Origin: Pseudobacteriovorax antillogorgiicola
GTDB taxonomy: Bacteria; Bdellovibrionota_B; Oligoflexia; Oligoflexales; RGVZ01
Assembly (NCBI GenBank): GCA_945865565.1
Contig: CAMBEK010000012.1
Location: forward strand, 1 to 46,602
DNA length: 46,602 nucleotides
Reading direction: 5' to 3'
In this document: piece by piece, positions 16,785-25,815 of the stretch
How positions within the stretch are numbered: position 1 is the stretch's first letter
Layout of the letters: each line of letters begins with the position of its first letter
Position numbers and translations under genes: made by a program
Notes under the pieces: generated by a model
Database searches by the model: none
What the model was told of the DNA's origin: nothing
Seen by the model: only the letters and a program-made list of their open reading frames with translations

Positions 16785-17780
16785 TTGAGATTGTATTTGC
16801 CCAGCCGCGATGTCCTGCTGGAAGAGCTCCAGCAACTGCCACAGCGAAAGTGGTGGCCGGATGCCGTGCGCCTTGCGCTTCGGGCATCAATGGCGGTTTT
16901 TGCAGCTTATATTATTGCCACCACGTTTTTGACCATCGTTGCCGTGGGTCCTTTGGTTGATCTGGCCACCGGCTTGCTGAACAGGCCAAAGGTCAGTGGC
17001 GGTGGGGCAGGACTGGGCATTGCATCGGTCAATTATAGGGACTTCAAGAAGTCCATCACGGATCGTAATCTTTTCAATTCATCCGGGGAGTATCCAAAAG
17101 AAGAGTTGGAACGCCGTGGTGGGGGCGATGGTCAGCCCGTTTTTGACATCAATGCACCATGCCAGCCAGGGACACTGAACCTGGAATTGATTGGGACCAT
17201 TTACCTCGGCAACCGCGATAAATCCTTTGCTTCGGTACGCGAAAAGGGTCAGGCAGACGCCGATATTTACAGGGTTGGTGAGGGGATCATTGGCAACGAG
17301 GAGGCGTTGGTTGCCGGTGTGGATCGAAATGAGGTCATAATAAACAACAAGGGAGTCAAGGAATGTCTGAGCCTTGTCTCTGATCTGGAGAAGCAGCTAG
17401 CTGCCGGGGATCTTGGTGGGGGCATTTCGGCTGGAGCAGGGTCGGGGGACCAGTTGCCGCCAGTTTTAGTCGATGGTTCTTATGTCGAGTCTGAACTTGG
17501 CGCAGGATTTGGTAAAATCATCAATGCGGCAAGGCTGGTCCCAAATACAGTTGATAACCAGATCAACGGATTCAAAATTTTCGCGATTGATCCCAGCAGT
17601 CTTTTTGCAAAAGTCGGTTTACAGAATGGTGATGTCATCACGCAGGTCAACGATGCGAGTTTAAAGAACCCTGATCAGGGGTTTGCCTTGTATGAGTCTT
17701 TTCGTAACGAACGTGAAGTACGAATCAGTGTTTTGCGCAATGGAACCACGCCTCAGATGATCACGGTCCGGATCAAGTAA
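16785..17780 (+). CDS. Type II secretion protein GspC-like, second copy
   Basis: 331 residues with the same plan as the preceding gene: TM helix (about 32-55), D-R-N-L-F-N-S motif, HR domain (L-N-L-E-L-I-G-T-I-Y-L-G), Gly-rich linker and PDZ domain (K-V-G-L-Q-N-G-D-V-I-T-Q-V-N-D). Both proteins share the block G-L-Q-N-G-D-V and similar strands throughout, but are widely diverged elsewhere, so the duplication is old. Two Cys (in N-A-P-C-Q-P-G and V-K-E-C-L) flank the HR domain and have no counterpart in the first copy; they could form a disulphide. The start is TTG at 16785, one base after the first copy's stop. Role relative to copy one is unknown. Confidence 0.85.
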   Translation: MRLYLPSRDVLLEELQQLPQRKWWPDAVRLALRASMAVFAAYIIATTFLTIVAVGPLVDLATGLLNRPKVSGGGAGLGIASVNYRDFKKSITDRNLFNSSGEYPKEELERRGGGDGQPVFDINAPCQPGTLNLELIGTIYLGNRDKSFASVREKGQADADIYRVGEGIIGNEEALVAGVDRNEVIINNKGVKECLSLVSDLEKQLAAGDLGGGISAGAGSGDQLPPVLVDGSYVESELGAGFGKIINAARLVPNTVDNQINGFKIFAIDPSSLFAKVGLQNGDVITQVNDASLKNPDQGFALYESFRNEREVRISVLRNGTTPQMITVRIK

Positions 17781-17804
17781 CGCCCGGGCAAGATGGAGCC
17801 TCAA

Positions 17805-20594
17805 ATGACCAAGGTGCAGGCAAGACAAGTCAAAAAAATGATGGTGCAAGCTGGAGCCTTGTTTGGGCTCCTTTTTGGAATCCATGGTGGGCAGATTTTG
17901 GCCCAGGGCACTCCGACCCTGCCACCACCGCCGCCCCCTGCGGTTGATTCTGCTGCGCCAGCAGAACCACCAGTTGCGGTTCTGCCACCCGCCGATGCGC
18001 CAGCACCTGCTGCTGTGCCTCCTGCCACCGTTGATGCTGCAGTGGCGCCGCAACCAACACCTGCGCCGCTCACTCCTGACGCGCCGGCTGTCGTCAGCAC
18101 GCCCCAACCCGCGGCTCCCGTGGAAGGGCAGCCGGGAAAGCCAGTGAAATCAAAACCGGCAAGGAAAACCCCAGGCGGAAAGTCGTTCAAGGACAGGGCC
18201 AAGACAGAGCCTTTCATCCCGGCGGGTGAACCGACTGATTCTGCCAGTTCAGGCATGCCAGCCGAATCACCGGAGGCGGCTGCAAAGGTCGAGGTTCAAG
18301 CCAACAAGAGTGAAGGCAAAAGAGGTTCATCAACGATCCCGTCAGGCCAGGAACTTATCAATATCGATTTTCCGGAGCCGACTGAAATCAAGGACATCAT
18401 CAAGGCGGTTGCCTTGTGGACGAACAAGAACGTTATTCTTGATCGTAACGTCAGTGGCAAAGTCCAAATCATCTCGCCCCGCAAGGTGACCAAGGAAGAA
18501 GCCTACCAGGCGTTCTTGTCCGCCCTGAACTTGCTGGGGATGACCACGGTAGAGACTGGAAAAGTCATCAAGATCATGCCGGTCCGCACTGCCGTAAAAG
18601 ATAATCTCAAAACCTTTCTTGGTTCAAAATGGACTCTTTTAACGGATGAAATCATCACTCAGATCGTTCCTTTGAAGTACATCGAGGCGAAGGAAATTCA
18701 GAACACCCTTTCACGCATTGTTTCGTCGAACTCGATGATCGCCTACGAAAAAACCAACACACTGATCATCAGTGACAGTGGTTACAAGGTTCGTCGAATT
18801 TTGGACATTCTGGAATTACTCGATGTGCAGGGGCAGCAGCCGCAGGTCTCGATTGTCCCGATTCGCTATGCGGACGCGAAGGGCATTGTTGAAAAGATTA
18901 ACGAACTGATGAAGGCTGGCGCCGGACGCGGAACCCCAGCGTATAAATTACTTACAGATGAGCGTTCAAATGCGGTCATCATTTTTGGACCTCCGCGGAC
19001 GATTTCTGATGTCAAGGCTCTGGTGAAAAAATTTGACACGGCGCTTGACGATCCAACCAAGCAGGCCACTATCCATGTCCGTCCGTTGGACTATGCGGAT
19101 GCAAAAAAACTGTCTTCGACCCTCTCAAATCTGGCCCAGGGCAAAGGTTCCGGTGGGGGAGGAGGTCGTCGCATGACGCCGCTTCGCCCTTCGGCGGGTC
19201 CAAATGGGCAGATGATTCCGGGCGGCGAGGCGGTCGTTGCGGAGCTCGATGAGGGGACTAAAATTACTGCCGATGAGCAGTCCAACTCGCTATTGATCAC
19301 CGGAAGCCGCGCGGCCTACAACGCCATCAATGCCATTGTGCGCAAGCTCGATATCCGTCGCAGTCAGGTTTTTGTCGAAGCCGACATTCTTGATATTAAC
19401 GTAGATAACAGATTCAAGTTCGGCACCAGCATCTTCGGGGGGCGCGGAGGGCAAGGGAATTCCAATATCATCACGACATGGGAGGCAAGTAAGATCGCTC
19501 CACTGGTTGCCGCGCAAGCAGCCGGAACAACCGCAAGCTCAGCGGCCGCTGTGGAAAAGGTTGCGGGAGCGTTTGCCGAGGACATGACGATCGGTATTCT
19601 TGCTGGAAACTCTGTGGAGGTGCCGGGGCTTGGCAAATTTACTCCCGGAGCATTGATCAAGCTGATCAAAACCGACTCCAATACGCGCGTCTTATCCTCG
19701 CCTCACATTCTCACTGCCAACAATGAAGAAGCCAAGATAACCGTGGGTGAGAAGATTTTCTTCAAGTCGGCTGAATTCAACGCCCAGACCGGGGTTGCGA
19801 TTCCAAAGATTGAAAAGGAAGACGTCGATTTGACTCTGAGCCTCAAGCCCAACATCAGTAATGCGAACTTTGTGACGATGAAAGTTGATCTTGAATCAAG
19901 TACACCACAGGTTGATTCCCAGACCGGCCTGCCAAAAATCAACAAGCGAAAGACGTCACAAACGTTGACTGTCAAGAACCAGCAGACGGTAGTGGTTTCA
20001 GGTCTGGTACAGTCGACCGAGTATGAAACGTTCCAGAAGATTCCACTGCTCGGTGACATTCCCATCATCGGATGGCTGTTCCGCAACTCTACAACCGGAA
20101 GCGTTAGAAACAATCTCGTGATCTTCCTGACCCCGCATATCATTCATGGTGCTGACGATCTTGCGGCGGTTTATCAGGCGAAAATCAAGGAACGTGATGA
20201 CTTCATGCAGCAGGTATACGGCTCGCGTTTCAAGAAGGATGATTTTTATGCACTGCTGCCTAAGGCTGCGGACGGCGAGCACAAGCCCAATGAATCAGAG
20301 ATTCAAGAGAAGCAACTGCGTGAGCAGTCGATGCGCGAGCCGCTTTCGGCCAATGAAAATCAAAACTCAAGTGAAAATGCCAATGACGCTGGGGATGGCA
20401 ACGAAACGCTGGAATCGGAAACAGTTCCTGTGCCGTTTATCGGCGGTGGGTCCAGTTCTGGTGGTGGCGAAGGCGCGGGTGGATCTCCTCTTCCCCCGCC
20501 GCCCCCGCCGCCGGCGCCTCAGGGTGGCTTTGGTGGTGACGGCGGATCCTTCGATGCGCCTCCGCCTGTCGAGCCGCCTCCGCCAATGGAGTGA
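17805..20594 (+). CDS. gspD: Type II secretion secretin GspD
   Basis: 929 residues, well above the usual 650-700. A signal peptide ends near I-L-A-Q-G, then comes a Pro/Ala-rich segment (about residues 36-110) before N0 (I-N-I-D-F-P-E-P-T-E-I-K-D-I-I-K). N1-N3 domains follow, with a Gly-rich loop in N3, then the secretin core with V-S-G-L-V-Q-S, I-P-L-L-G-D-I-P-I-I-G-W-L-F and the closing N-L-V-I-F-L-T-P-H-I-I. A long acidic tail and a Pro/Gly-rich terminus end the protein. It forms the outer-membrane multimeric pore. I prefer ATG 17805 (GGAG six bases upstream) to ATG 17793. No lipoprotein box is seen. Confidence 0.96.
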   Translation: MTKVQARQVKKMMVQAGALFGLLFGIHGGQILAQGTPTLPPPPPPAVDSAAPAEPPVAVLPPADAPAPAAVPPATVDAAVAPQPTPAPLTPDAPAVVSTPQPAAPVEGQPGKPVKSKPARKTPGGKSFKDRAKTEPFIPAGEPTDSASSGMPAESPEAAAKVEVQANKSEGKRGSSTIPSGQELINIDFPEPTEIKDIIKAVALWTNKNVILDRNVSGKVQIISPRKVTKEEAYQAFLSALNLLGMTTVETGKVIKIMPVRTAVKDNLKTFLGSKWTLLTDEIITQIVPLKYIEAKEIQNTLSRIVSSNSMIAYEKTNTLIISDSGYKVRRILDILELLDVQGQQPQVSIVPIRYADAKGIVEKINELMKAGAGRGTPAYKLLTDERSNAVIIFGPPRTISDVKALVKKFDTALDDPTKQATIHVRPLDYADAKKLSSTLSNLAQGKGSGGGGGRRMTPLRPSAGPNGQMIPGGEAVVAELDEGTKITADEQSNSLLITGSRAAYNAINAIVRKLDIRRSQVFVEADILDINVDNRFKFGTSIFGGRGGQGNSNIITTWEASKIAPLVAAQAAGTTASSAAAVEKVAGAFAEDMTIGILAGNSVEVPGLGKFTPGALIKLIKTDSNTRVLSSPHILTANNEEAKITVGEKIFFKSAEFNAQTGVAIPKIEKEDVDLTLSLKPNISNANFVTMKVDLESSTPQVDSQTGLPKINKRKTSQTLTVKNQQTVVVSGLVQSTEYETFQKIPLLGDIPIIGWLFRNSTTGSVRNNLVIFLTPHIIHGADDLAAVYQAKIKERDDFMQQVYGSRFKKDDFYALLPKAADGEHKPNESEIQEKQLREQSMREPLSANENQNSSENANDAGDGNETLESETVPVPFIGGGSSSGGGEGAGGSPLPPPPPPPAPQGGFGGDGGSFDAPPPVEPPPPME

Positions 20595-20618
20595 TTTGGG
20601 ATCCAATGGGAGTGTTCA

Positions 20619-22523
20619 ATGATTGACGACATAGAAAATTTCGATTTCCCTGGTTCGGACGCTTATGGTGATGGCACCGGCGACGGCGTTCGTCCCTTGC
20701 CCGATTCTGAGTCGTCGGGGACAGAGGGCGGCGCGGGAGCGGATGGTCCAAAGTGGGCTAATCTTCCCGTTGCGGATGCTGGGATTCCAGGTGCGCGGAA
20801 GCGAAAAAAATCCCTTGGGGAGATTTTGGTCGAGACGTCGGTGATCAGTCGTGCGCAGCTGGACGAGGCACTTCAGGCGCAGCAGGCTGCCGGTAAGGGG
20901 CAGAAATTAGGTCAAATTCTGCTTGAAAAGAATTTGATCAGTGAAGAGGACATGCTGCGGGCCTTGGCGGCTCAGCTCGATTTGCCCTATTACACCCGAC
21001 TTCCAATTAATGACATCGACCCTGCGCTGGTTGAGAATATTCCGATCGCTTTTTGTCGTGACAACAAGTTGCTTCCCGTTGCGCGCGATGATTTTAATGT
21101 AACGGTCGCTGTTGCGGATCCACTTAATATTTTTCCATTGGACGATTTGCGTCTGATTCTTTCGACCAACATCAATATCGTGGTCAGTCCTCCATCCATT
21201 ATCGAAGCCAGCATCAACCGCGTCTTTGAACGGTCAAATGACAATTCGAAGAAGGTCATCGACGAACTCAATGTCCCTGAAATTGGCATGGATGAAGACC
21301 TTGAGGAAACTCGGGATCTCCTTGAGTCGACCGACGATGAAAAGCCGATCATTCGCCTGGTTAATGGCCTGCTGACCCGCGCTGTAAAGGAAAAGGCATC
21401 TGATATTCATATCGAGCCGTACGATGCAGAAATCGTCGTGCGGTTTCGAATTGACGGCGCCCTGCATGACAAGATGCAGATTCCGAAACGCCACGGGAAC
21501 TCTCTCGCTTCCCGTGTCAAGATCCTGGGTAAATTGAATATCGCTGAAAAGCGCGTGCCACAGGACGGCCGGATCAATATCAAGGTGGCTGGCCGCGACA
21601 TTGACGTTCGCTTGTCGGTTTTGCCGACGGCACACGGCGAGCGTATCGTTATGCGACTTTTAGATAAAACGTCCGGCGCGAAGCGTCTCGATCAAATGGG
21701 CATGGAAGAAGACCTCTTTAAGGTTTGGACAAATTTAATCGAACAAAAACACGGTATGGTTCTGGTGACCGGACCAACGGGCTCGGGTAAGTCCAGTATG
21801 CTTTACGCATCGCTGATGCACATCAACTCCACGGACATCAACATCCTGACGATTGAAGATCCAGTTGAGTACCAGTTGCCCGGGGTTGGGCAGATCGAAG
21901 TCAAAGACAAGATCGGAATGGGTTTTGCGGAGGGATTGCGTTCAATCCTTCGTCAGGATCCAGACGTCATCATGATCGGTGAAATCCGTGATGCTACAAC
22001 GGCGACCATTGCGATGCAGTCTTCCATGACAGGGCACTTGGTATTCTCAACGTTACATACCAATGACTCTGCCGCGACGGTCACGCGTTTGATGGACTTC
22101 AATATTCAGTCGTTTCAGATTTCTTCCGCCGTTCTTGGGGTCGCAGCGGTCCGGTTGGTTCGCAAATTGTGTCAGACGTGCCGTGAAGCCTATGATCCCA
22201 GTGATCGTGAGCTCCAGATCGTGGGAATCACGCGAGAGAAATTGGCGGGTAAGAAGATCTACCGGGCCGGCCAAGGGTGCGACCGGTGTCAGAATCAGGC
22301 ATACACGGGCCGTGTTGGTATTTATGAGCTGATGGTCTTTGATGATCATATTCGTGAAACGATCATCAAGTCCCCGGACGCCAAGGCCATCAAACGTGTT
22401 GCTATTGAACGTGGCATGAAGACATTGCGTGAATCAGCGATGTCGAAGGTAGTGGATGGCCTGACCTCGATTGATGAAGCGGTACAGAAAACGCAGACCG
22501 ATGATCTTGATTTGGGACTATGA
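20619..22523 (+). CDS. gspE: Type II secretion ATPase GspE
   Basis: 634 residues. An acidic, Gly-rich lead of about 60 residues precedes the GspE/MshE N-terminal domain (K-S-L-G-E-I-L-V-E, then L-G-Q-I-L-L-E-K). The RecA-like motor has Walker A G-P-T-G-S-G-K-S near 387-394, the Asp box, Walker B (D-P-D-V-I-M-I-G-E-I-R-D) and His box (S-T-L-H-T-N-D-S). A zinc-binding C-x2-C...C-x2-C lies near 518-556, as in GspE/PilB. A cytoplasmic hexamer that powers pseudopilus assembly through GspL and GspF. The ATG at 20619 follows GGGAG. Confidence 0.96.
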   Translation: MIDDIENFDFPGSDAYGDGTGDGVRPLPDSESSGTEGGAGADGPKWANLPVADAGIPGARKRKKSLGEILVETSVISRAQLDEALQAQQAAGKGQKLGQILLEKNLISEEDMLRALAAQLDLPYYTRLPINDIDPALVENIPIAFCRDNKLLPVARDDFNVTVAVADPLNIFPLDDLRLILSTNINIVVSPPSIIEASINRVFERSNDNSKKVIDELNVPEIGMDEDLEETRDLLESTDDEKPIIRLVNGLLTRAVKEKASDIHIEPYDAEIVVRFRIDGALHDKMQIPKRHGNSLASRVKILGKLNIAEKRVPQDGRINIKVAGRDIDVRLSVLPTAHGERIVMRLLDKTSGAKRLDQMGMEEDLFKVWTNLIEQKHGMVLVTGPTGSGKSSMLYASLMHINSTDINILTIEDPVEYQLPGVGQIEVKDKIGMGFAEGLRSILRQDPDVIMIGEIRDATTATIAMQSSMTGHLVFSTLHTNDSAATVTRLMDFNIQSFQISSAVLGVAAVRLVRKLCQTCREAYDPSDRELQIVGITREKLAGKKIYRAGQGCDRCQNQAYTGRVGIYELMVFDDHIRETIIKSPDAKAIKRVAIERGMKTLRESAMSKVVDGLTSIDEAVQKTQTDDLDLGL

Positions 22524-22527
22524 TGCC

Positions 22528-22548
22528 AGGCCACCGTTGAACTGGCCT
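22528..22548 (+). other. Intercistronic hairpin between gspE and gspF
   Basis: AGGCCA (22528-22533) pairs with TGGCCT (22543-22548) across a nine-base loop. The structure sits directly before the GGGGAG of gspF and has no U-run, so it is not a classical terminator. It could modulate gspF translation or mRNA decay. Confidence 0.4.
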
Positions 22549-22561
22549 TGGGGAGATTGAA

Positions 22562-23782
22562 TTGCCACAGTATTCCTACAAAGGACTTGATGCAGCAACG
22601 GGTGCCCATAAAAAAGGCAAGGTTGAAGCCGAGTCGGTGAAAGCTGCGCGGCAGAAGTTGCGCCAGCGCGACGGAATCATGGTATCTGAAATTAGCGAAG
22701 AAGCTGCGACGGCTCAGGCCAAGACAAAGTCCCGATTTTCTGCATCAAGGGTTTCACCGCAGGACGTTGCGATCATGACCAGGCAGTTTGCGACCTTGCA
22801 GACAGCGTCGGTGCCCCTTGATGAGTCCCTGCGTGCACTGACTCAACAGGTCGAAAACCATGTTTTGAAGAACGCTCTGGGTTCGGTCAAGGATCAGATT
22901 TCCGAGGGTAAATCCCTGGCAGAGGCGATGGGTTCATTCCCCGGCGTCTTTGATCGTTTGTATGTCAACATGGTTCGCGCCGGCGAATCATCGGGAAATA
23001 TGGCCCAGGTTCTTGAGCGTTTGGCTGATTTCATTGAGTATCAGGTAAAAATCAGGGGTCAGATTGTCACTGCAATGACCTACCCTGCAGTGATGATCTT
23101 GGCTAGTTCAAGTATTGTTGTTTTTCTCTTTGTCAGCGTCGTCCCCAAACTCCAAAAGGTATTTGTCAGTCTAAAAGTTCAACTGCCCTGGTACACGGAA
23201 TTGCTGATCAAGATTTCGGAATTTCTGCAAAACTATTGGTGGCTGGTTGGTGCGTTTGGCGTATTTGCCTGGTTTGCCGCAAAGTACTGGGTATCAACGG
23301 ATGCCGGTCGGCGTAAGTTTGATGAGATCGCCCTGAAACTTCCGGTGTTCGGACCGATTATCTTGCGGCTGAACGTGTCCCGCTTCACGCGCACTCTTTC
23401 AACGCTCCTCAATTCCGGGGTTCCGATCATCCAGGCCCTCGAGATTACCAGGAATGTGATCCCGAACTCGGTTCTGGCGAGCGTTCTAGACGAGGCCAAG
23501 GTTGCTGTCCAGGAGGGCAAAAGCCTCAGCAGCACGATTGACAAGAGTGGTGAATTTCCGCCTCTTGTGGTCCACATGATTATGACTGGCGAGAAAACGG
23601 GAAAGCTTGAAGAAATGCTCGGGCATGTCGCCACAGCGTATGATGCAGAAGTCGAGCGGAAGGTCAGCGCAATGATCTCGCTGATCGAGCCGGCGATGGT
23701 TATTTTGATGTCGGGGGGTGCCGGGGGCATTTTGGCGGCTTTGATGATCCCAATGCTGAGTGTGATGAATCGACTGCGGTGA
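22562..23782 (+). CDS. gspF: Type II secretion inner-membrane platform protein GspF
   Basis: 406 residues, the standard length. It begins P-Q-Y-S-Y-K-G-L-D, as GspF/PilC proteins do, has two T2SSF domains (about 70-195 and 270-395, the latter with L-L-N-S-G-V-P-I-I-Q-A-L) and three TM helices (about 170-190, 220-240, 375-400). Forms the core of the inner-membrane assembly platform and contacts GspE. The start is TTG at 22562, seven bases after GGGGAG; the only nearby ATG frame ends at once in TGA. Confidence 0.94.
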   Translation: MPQYSYKGLDAATGAHKKGKVEAESVKAARQKLRQRDGIMVSEISEEAATAQAKTKSRFSASRVSPQDVAIMTRQFATLQTASVPLDESLRALTQQVENHVLKNALGSVKDQISEGKSLAEAMGSFPGVFDRLYVNMVRAGESSGNMAQVLERLADFIEYQVKIRGQIVTAMTYPAVMILASSSIVVFLFVSVVPKLQKVFVSLKVQLPWYTELLIKISEFLQNYWWLVGAFGVFAWFAAKYWVSTDAGRRKFDEIALKLPVFGPIILRLNVSRFTRTLSTLLNSGVPIIQALEITRNVIPNSVLASVLDEAKVAVQEGKSLSSTIDKSGEFPPLVVHMIMTGEKTGKLEEMLGHVATAYDAEVERKVSAMISLIEPAMVILMSGGAGGILAALMIPMLSVMNRLR

Positions 23783-23817
23783 TTTTTGGGAAGTTTTAAA
23801 GTACGATATTATCCGTG

Positions 23818-23835
23818 TCGGGCGCTGAGCCGACG
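23818..23835 (+). other. Hairpin upstream of gspG
   Basis: GTCGG and CCGAC form a 5-bp stem with an eight-base loop in the 77-bp gap before gspG, the largest gap in the operon up to gspK. No U-run follows. A 5'-stabilising element for the highly translated major pseudopilin message is conceivable, but this is inference. Confidence 0.3.
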
Positions 23836-23859
23836 CCATTGCATATCAAGGAGCAGATG

Positions 23860-24330
23860 ATGAGTTTGTTGCGCAGAATCAGTGTGATGTTGAAGAAGCC
23901 GTTCTCCAAGGCAGCGAAGTCAGGCATGACGCTGATTGAGATCATCATTGTGGTCGCTCTGATGGGAACCCTGATGGCCTATCTTGTCCGGAACCTTGTC
24001 GGTCAGCAGGAAGAGGCGAAGAAGGATCAGACGAGACTGGGTATGGGAGTGCTGGAACAAAGCCTTCAGTTGTACCGTGTCCATAATTCACGTTATCCAA
24101 GCACCGAGCAGGGATTGGATGCAATGATCGCGGCTCCGTCCGATGTCAAAACCTGGCGTGGACCCTACACCGAAAATAACAAGCTGAATGATCCTTGGGG
24201 CAATAAGTTCCAGTTTGAATCTGATGGTCGCAACTTCAAGATCATCAGCGGAGGTCCGGATGGTTCCGTCGGCAATGCTGATGACATTGTGTATCCTGAG
24301 CAACCTGCAGGCGGCGGAACGACTCCTTAG
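23860..24330 (+). CDS. gspG: Type II secretion major pseudopilin GspG
   Basis: 156 residues. A 22-residue basic leader ends at K-S-G, cleaved before M-T-L-I-E-I-I-I-V-V-A-L; Glu is at +5 as needed, while +1 is Met rather than the usual Phe. The globular part has the GspG block (Y-P-S-T-E-Q-G-L-D-A, then W-R-G-P-Y, then D-P-W-G-N) and the Ca-binding C-terminal loop (G-P-D-G-S-V-G-N-A-D-D-I). Polymerises into the periplasmic pseudopilus. Of two adjacent ATGs I choose 23860, six bases after AAGGAG. Confidence 0.95.
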   Translation: MSLLRRISVMLKKPFSKAAKSGMTLIEIIIVVALMGTLMAYLVRNLVGQQEEAKKDQTRLGMGVLEQSLQLYRVHNSRYPSTEQGLDAMIAAPSDVKTWRGPYTENNKLNDPWGNKFQFESDGRNFKIISGGPDGSVGNADDIVYPEQPAGGGTTP

Positions 24331-24344
24331 TTTAAGGGGTGAGT

Positions 24345-25097
24345 ATGCCGTCGGCTAACCGTGGCTTCACACTTTTCGAAGTTGTTGTGGTCATCGCGTT
24401 GGTTGCTTTCGTTTATTCCATTGCGATACCGCAGTTCAGTTTAAAGTCAGGGGCCGAGGCGGCCACCAAGGTCGGACGTCTCGCTGAAGACGTCCGCAGT
24501 GCATTTGATTTATCTGTGCTGACGGGCAAGCCCTACCGCCTTGTTTTTGAACTCAATGGCGGCCGTTATTGGTTGGAGACGACCGACCGCCCGGAATTTC
24601 TTCTCGGTGACCAGAAGGCCCAGAGCGATCCCACTGAGGAGGAAGAGCGCGATTTAGACAGCGCCACCGAATCCGCATTCTTGGAATACGAATCTCTCGC
24701 AGGTGAGCCGATTATCGACCCCGACACCCGGACCGAATTCAAGCCGGTATCCCCTGTGGTTCTTGCGAAATCCAAGCTGATGCGTCCCAAATGGACCCGG
24801 GTTTCGAACCTTGAATGGCGGGAAAGGACGATTGGACCTTACCTGATGATCAAGGAGATGCAAGCAGAGCACCACGCAACAAAACAGTCTGTGATGGACC
24901 TGTCAGAGAATGGTCGGGCCTTTTTGTATTTTTTGCCCGGTGGCTACGTTGAAAAGGCATGGATGATTGTGTCTTATAAAAAAGACGAGCGTCAGCCAGA
25001 CGATTCTATTACCCCTTACACGATGAAAACTAATCCTTATTCCGGAACGCTTGAGACGATTGGTACGGGCGAGGAAAGCACGGTGACATTTGATTGA
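24345..25097 (+). CDS. gspH: Type II secretion minor pseudopilin GspH
   Basis: 250 residues. A very short leader (P-S-A-N-R-G) precedes F-T-L-F-E-V-V-V-V-I-A-L, with Gly at -1 and Glu at +5. The chain is longer than most GspH proteins because of an acidic insertion (E-E-E-E-R-D-L-D region, about residues 88-110). C-terminal strands have the L-S-E-N-G-R-A and L-P-G-G-Y-V-E segments of the GspH/FimT fold. The ATG at 24345 lies five bases after AAGGGG; a GTG two codons upstream is embedded in that site. Confidence 0.88.
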   Translation: MPSANRGFTLFEVVVVIALVAFVYSIAIPQFSLKSGAEAATKVGRLAEDVRSAFDLSVLTGKPYRLVFELNGGRYWLETTDRPEFLLGDQKAQSDPTEEEERDLDSATESAFLEYESLAGEPIIDPDTRTEFKPVSPVVLAKSKLMRPKWTRVSNLEWRERTIGPYLMIKEMQAEHHATKQSVMDLSENGRAFLYFLPGGYVEKAWMIVSYKKDERQPDDSITPYTMKTNPYSGTLETIGTGEESTVTFD

Positions 25098-25815
25098 CGT
25101 AGATCAACAGGCCAAGCAGACGCACGTCGGGCCGCCTTTGAGGCGACTTTCCGGTGAGCGCAGTTTTACCTTGGTCGAGACCGTCATAGCATTGAGTTTG
25201 ATTGCATTTCTCATTGTCGAAATGGGCGGAGTCCAGGGCAATGCGATCTCTTTTGCGGAATACGGCCGGCGGGTAACGGAAGCCTCTTGGCTTGCAAAAC
25301 GCATCATGGGTGAGGTCGAGTATCAATCATCCTTCAGGCCGTTCAAGGAACTGACGACTTCGATCAAGGACCAGAAGTTTGAAGATGCTCCAGACTATTC
25401 TTACGACCTGGAAATTCAGGATTGGAAGTTAAACCTTTCGAGCATCCTTGCGGGAATTCTCTCTGCCCGGAAGGGTGCAGATGGAGAGCCCTCGGCTGCA
25501 GCCGGCATGGGTGAAATCGTCAAAATTGCCTTGGAGCAGGCAATCGGTGATGATTCCTTCAAGATGGCGAAAGTGACTGTGTCATGGCCTGAGGGTGCGA
25601 CAAGAAACAGCACCAGCCTTGGCATGATTCTTACCAATCAAGAGAAAATGGATAGTTCGCTTGCTGGATTGAAAGGTGCCTGGGATACATTACAAAAACA
25701 AGAATCTGCGGCTCCCGGGTCCAATCCCGGATCAAATCAGCCCGGAGCTCCTCCAGTTGCGCCTCCGGTAGCACCCCAAACGCCCCCAACGCCAGGCGGA
25801 GGTGCGGCACCATGA
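25090..25815 (+). CDS. gspI: Type II secretion minor pseudopilin GspI
   Basis: 241 residues beginning with TTG inside the end of gspH; GAGGAAAG lies 11 bases upstream. The hydrophobic helix F-T-L-V-E-T-V-I-A-L-S-L has Glu at +5, but the residue before Phe is Ser (G-E-R-S), not the Gly required by most prepilin peptidases. The C-terminal third is Pro/Ala/Gly-rich (P-P-V-A-P-P-V-A-P). Position between gspH and gspJ and the helix identify it as GspI, which nucleates the pseudopilus tip with GspJ and GspK. The sequence away from the helix is poorly conserved, so confidence in the letter rests on order. Confidence 0.83.
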   Translation: MIDVDQQAKQTHVGPPLRRLSGERSFTLVETVIALSLIAFLIVEMGGVQGNAISFAEYGRRVTEASWLAKRIMGEVEYQSSFRPFKELTTSIKDQKFEDAPDYSYDLEIQDWKLNLSSILAGILSARKGADGEPSAAAGMGEIVKIALEQAIGDDSFKMAKVTVSWPEGATRNSTSLGMILTNQEKMDSSLAGLKGAWDTLQKQESAAPGSNPGSNQPGAPPVAPPVAPQTPPTPGGGAAP

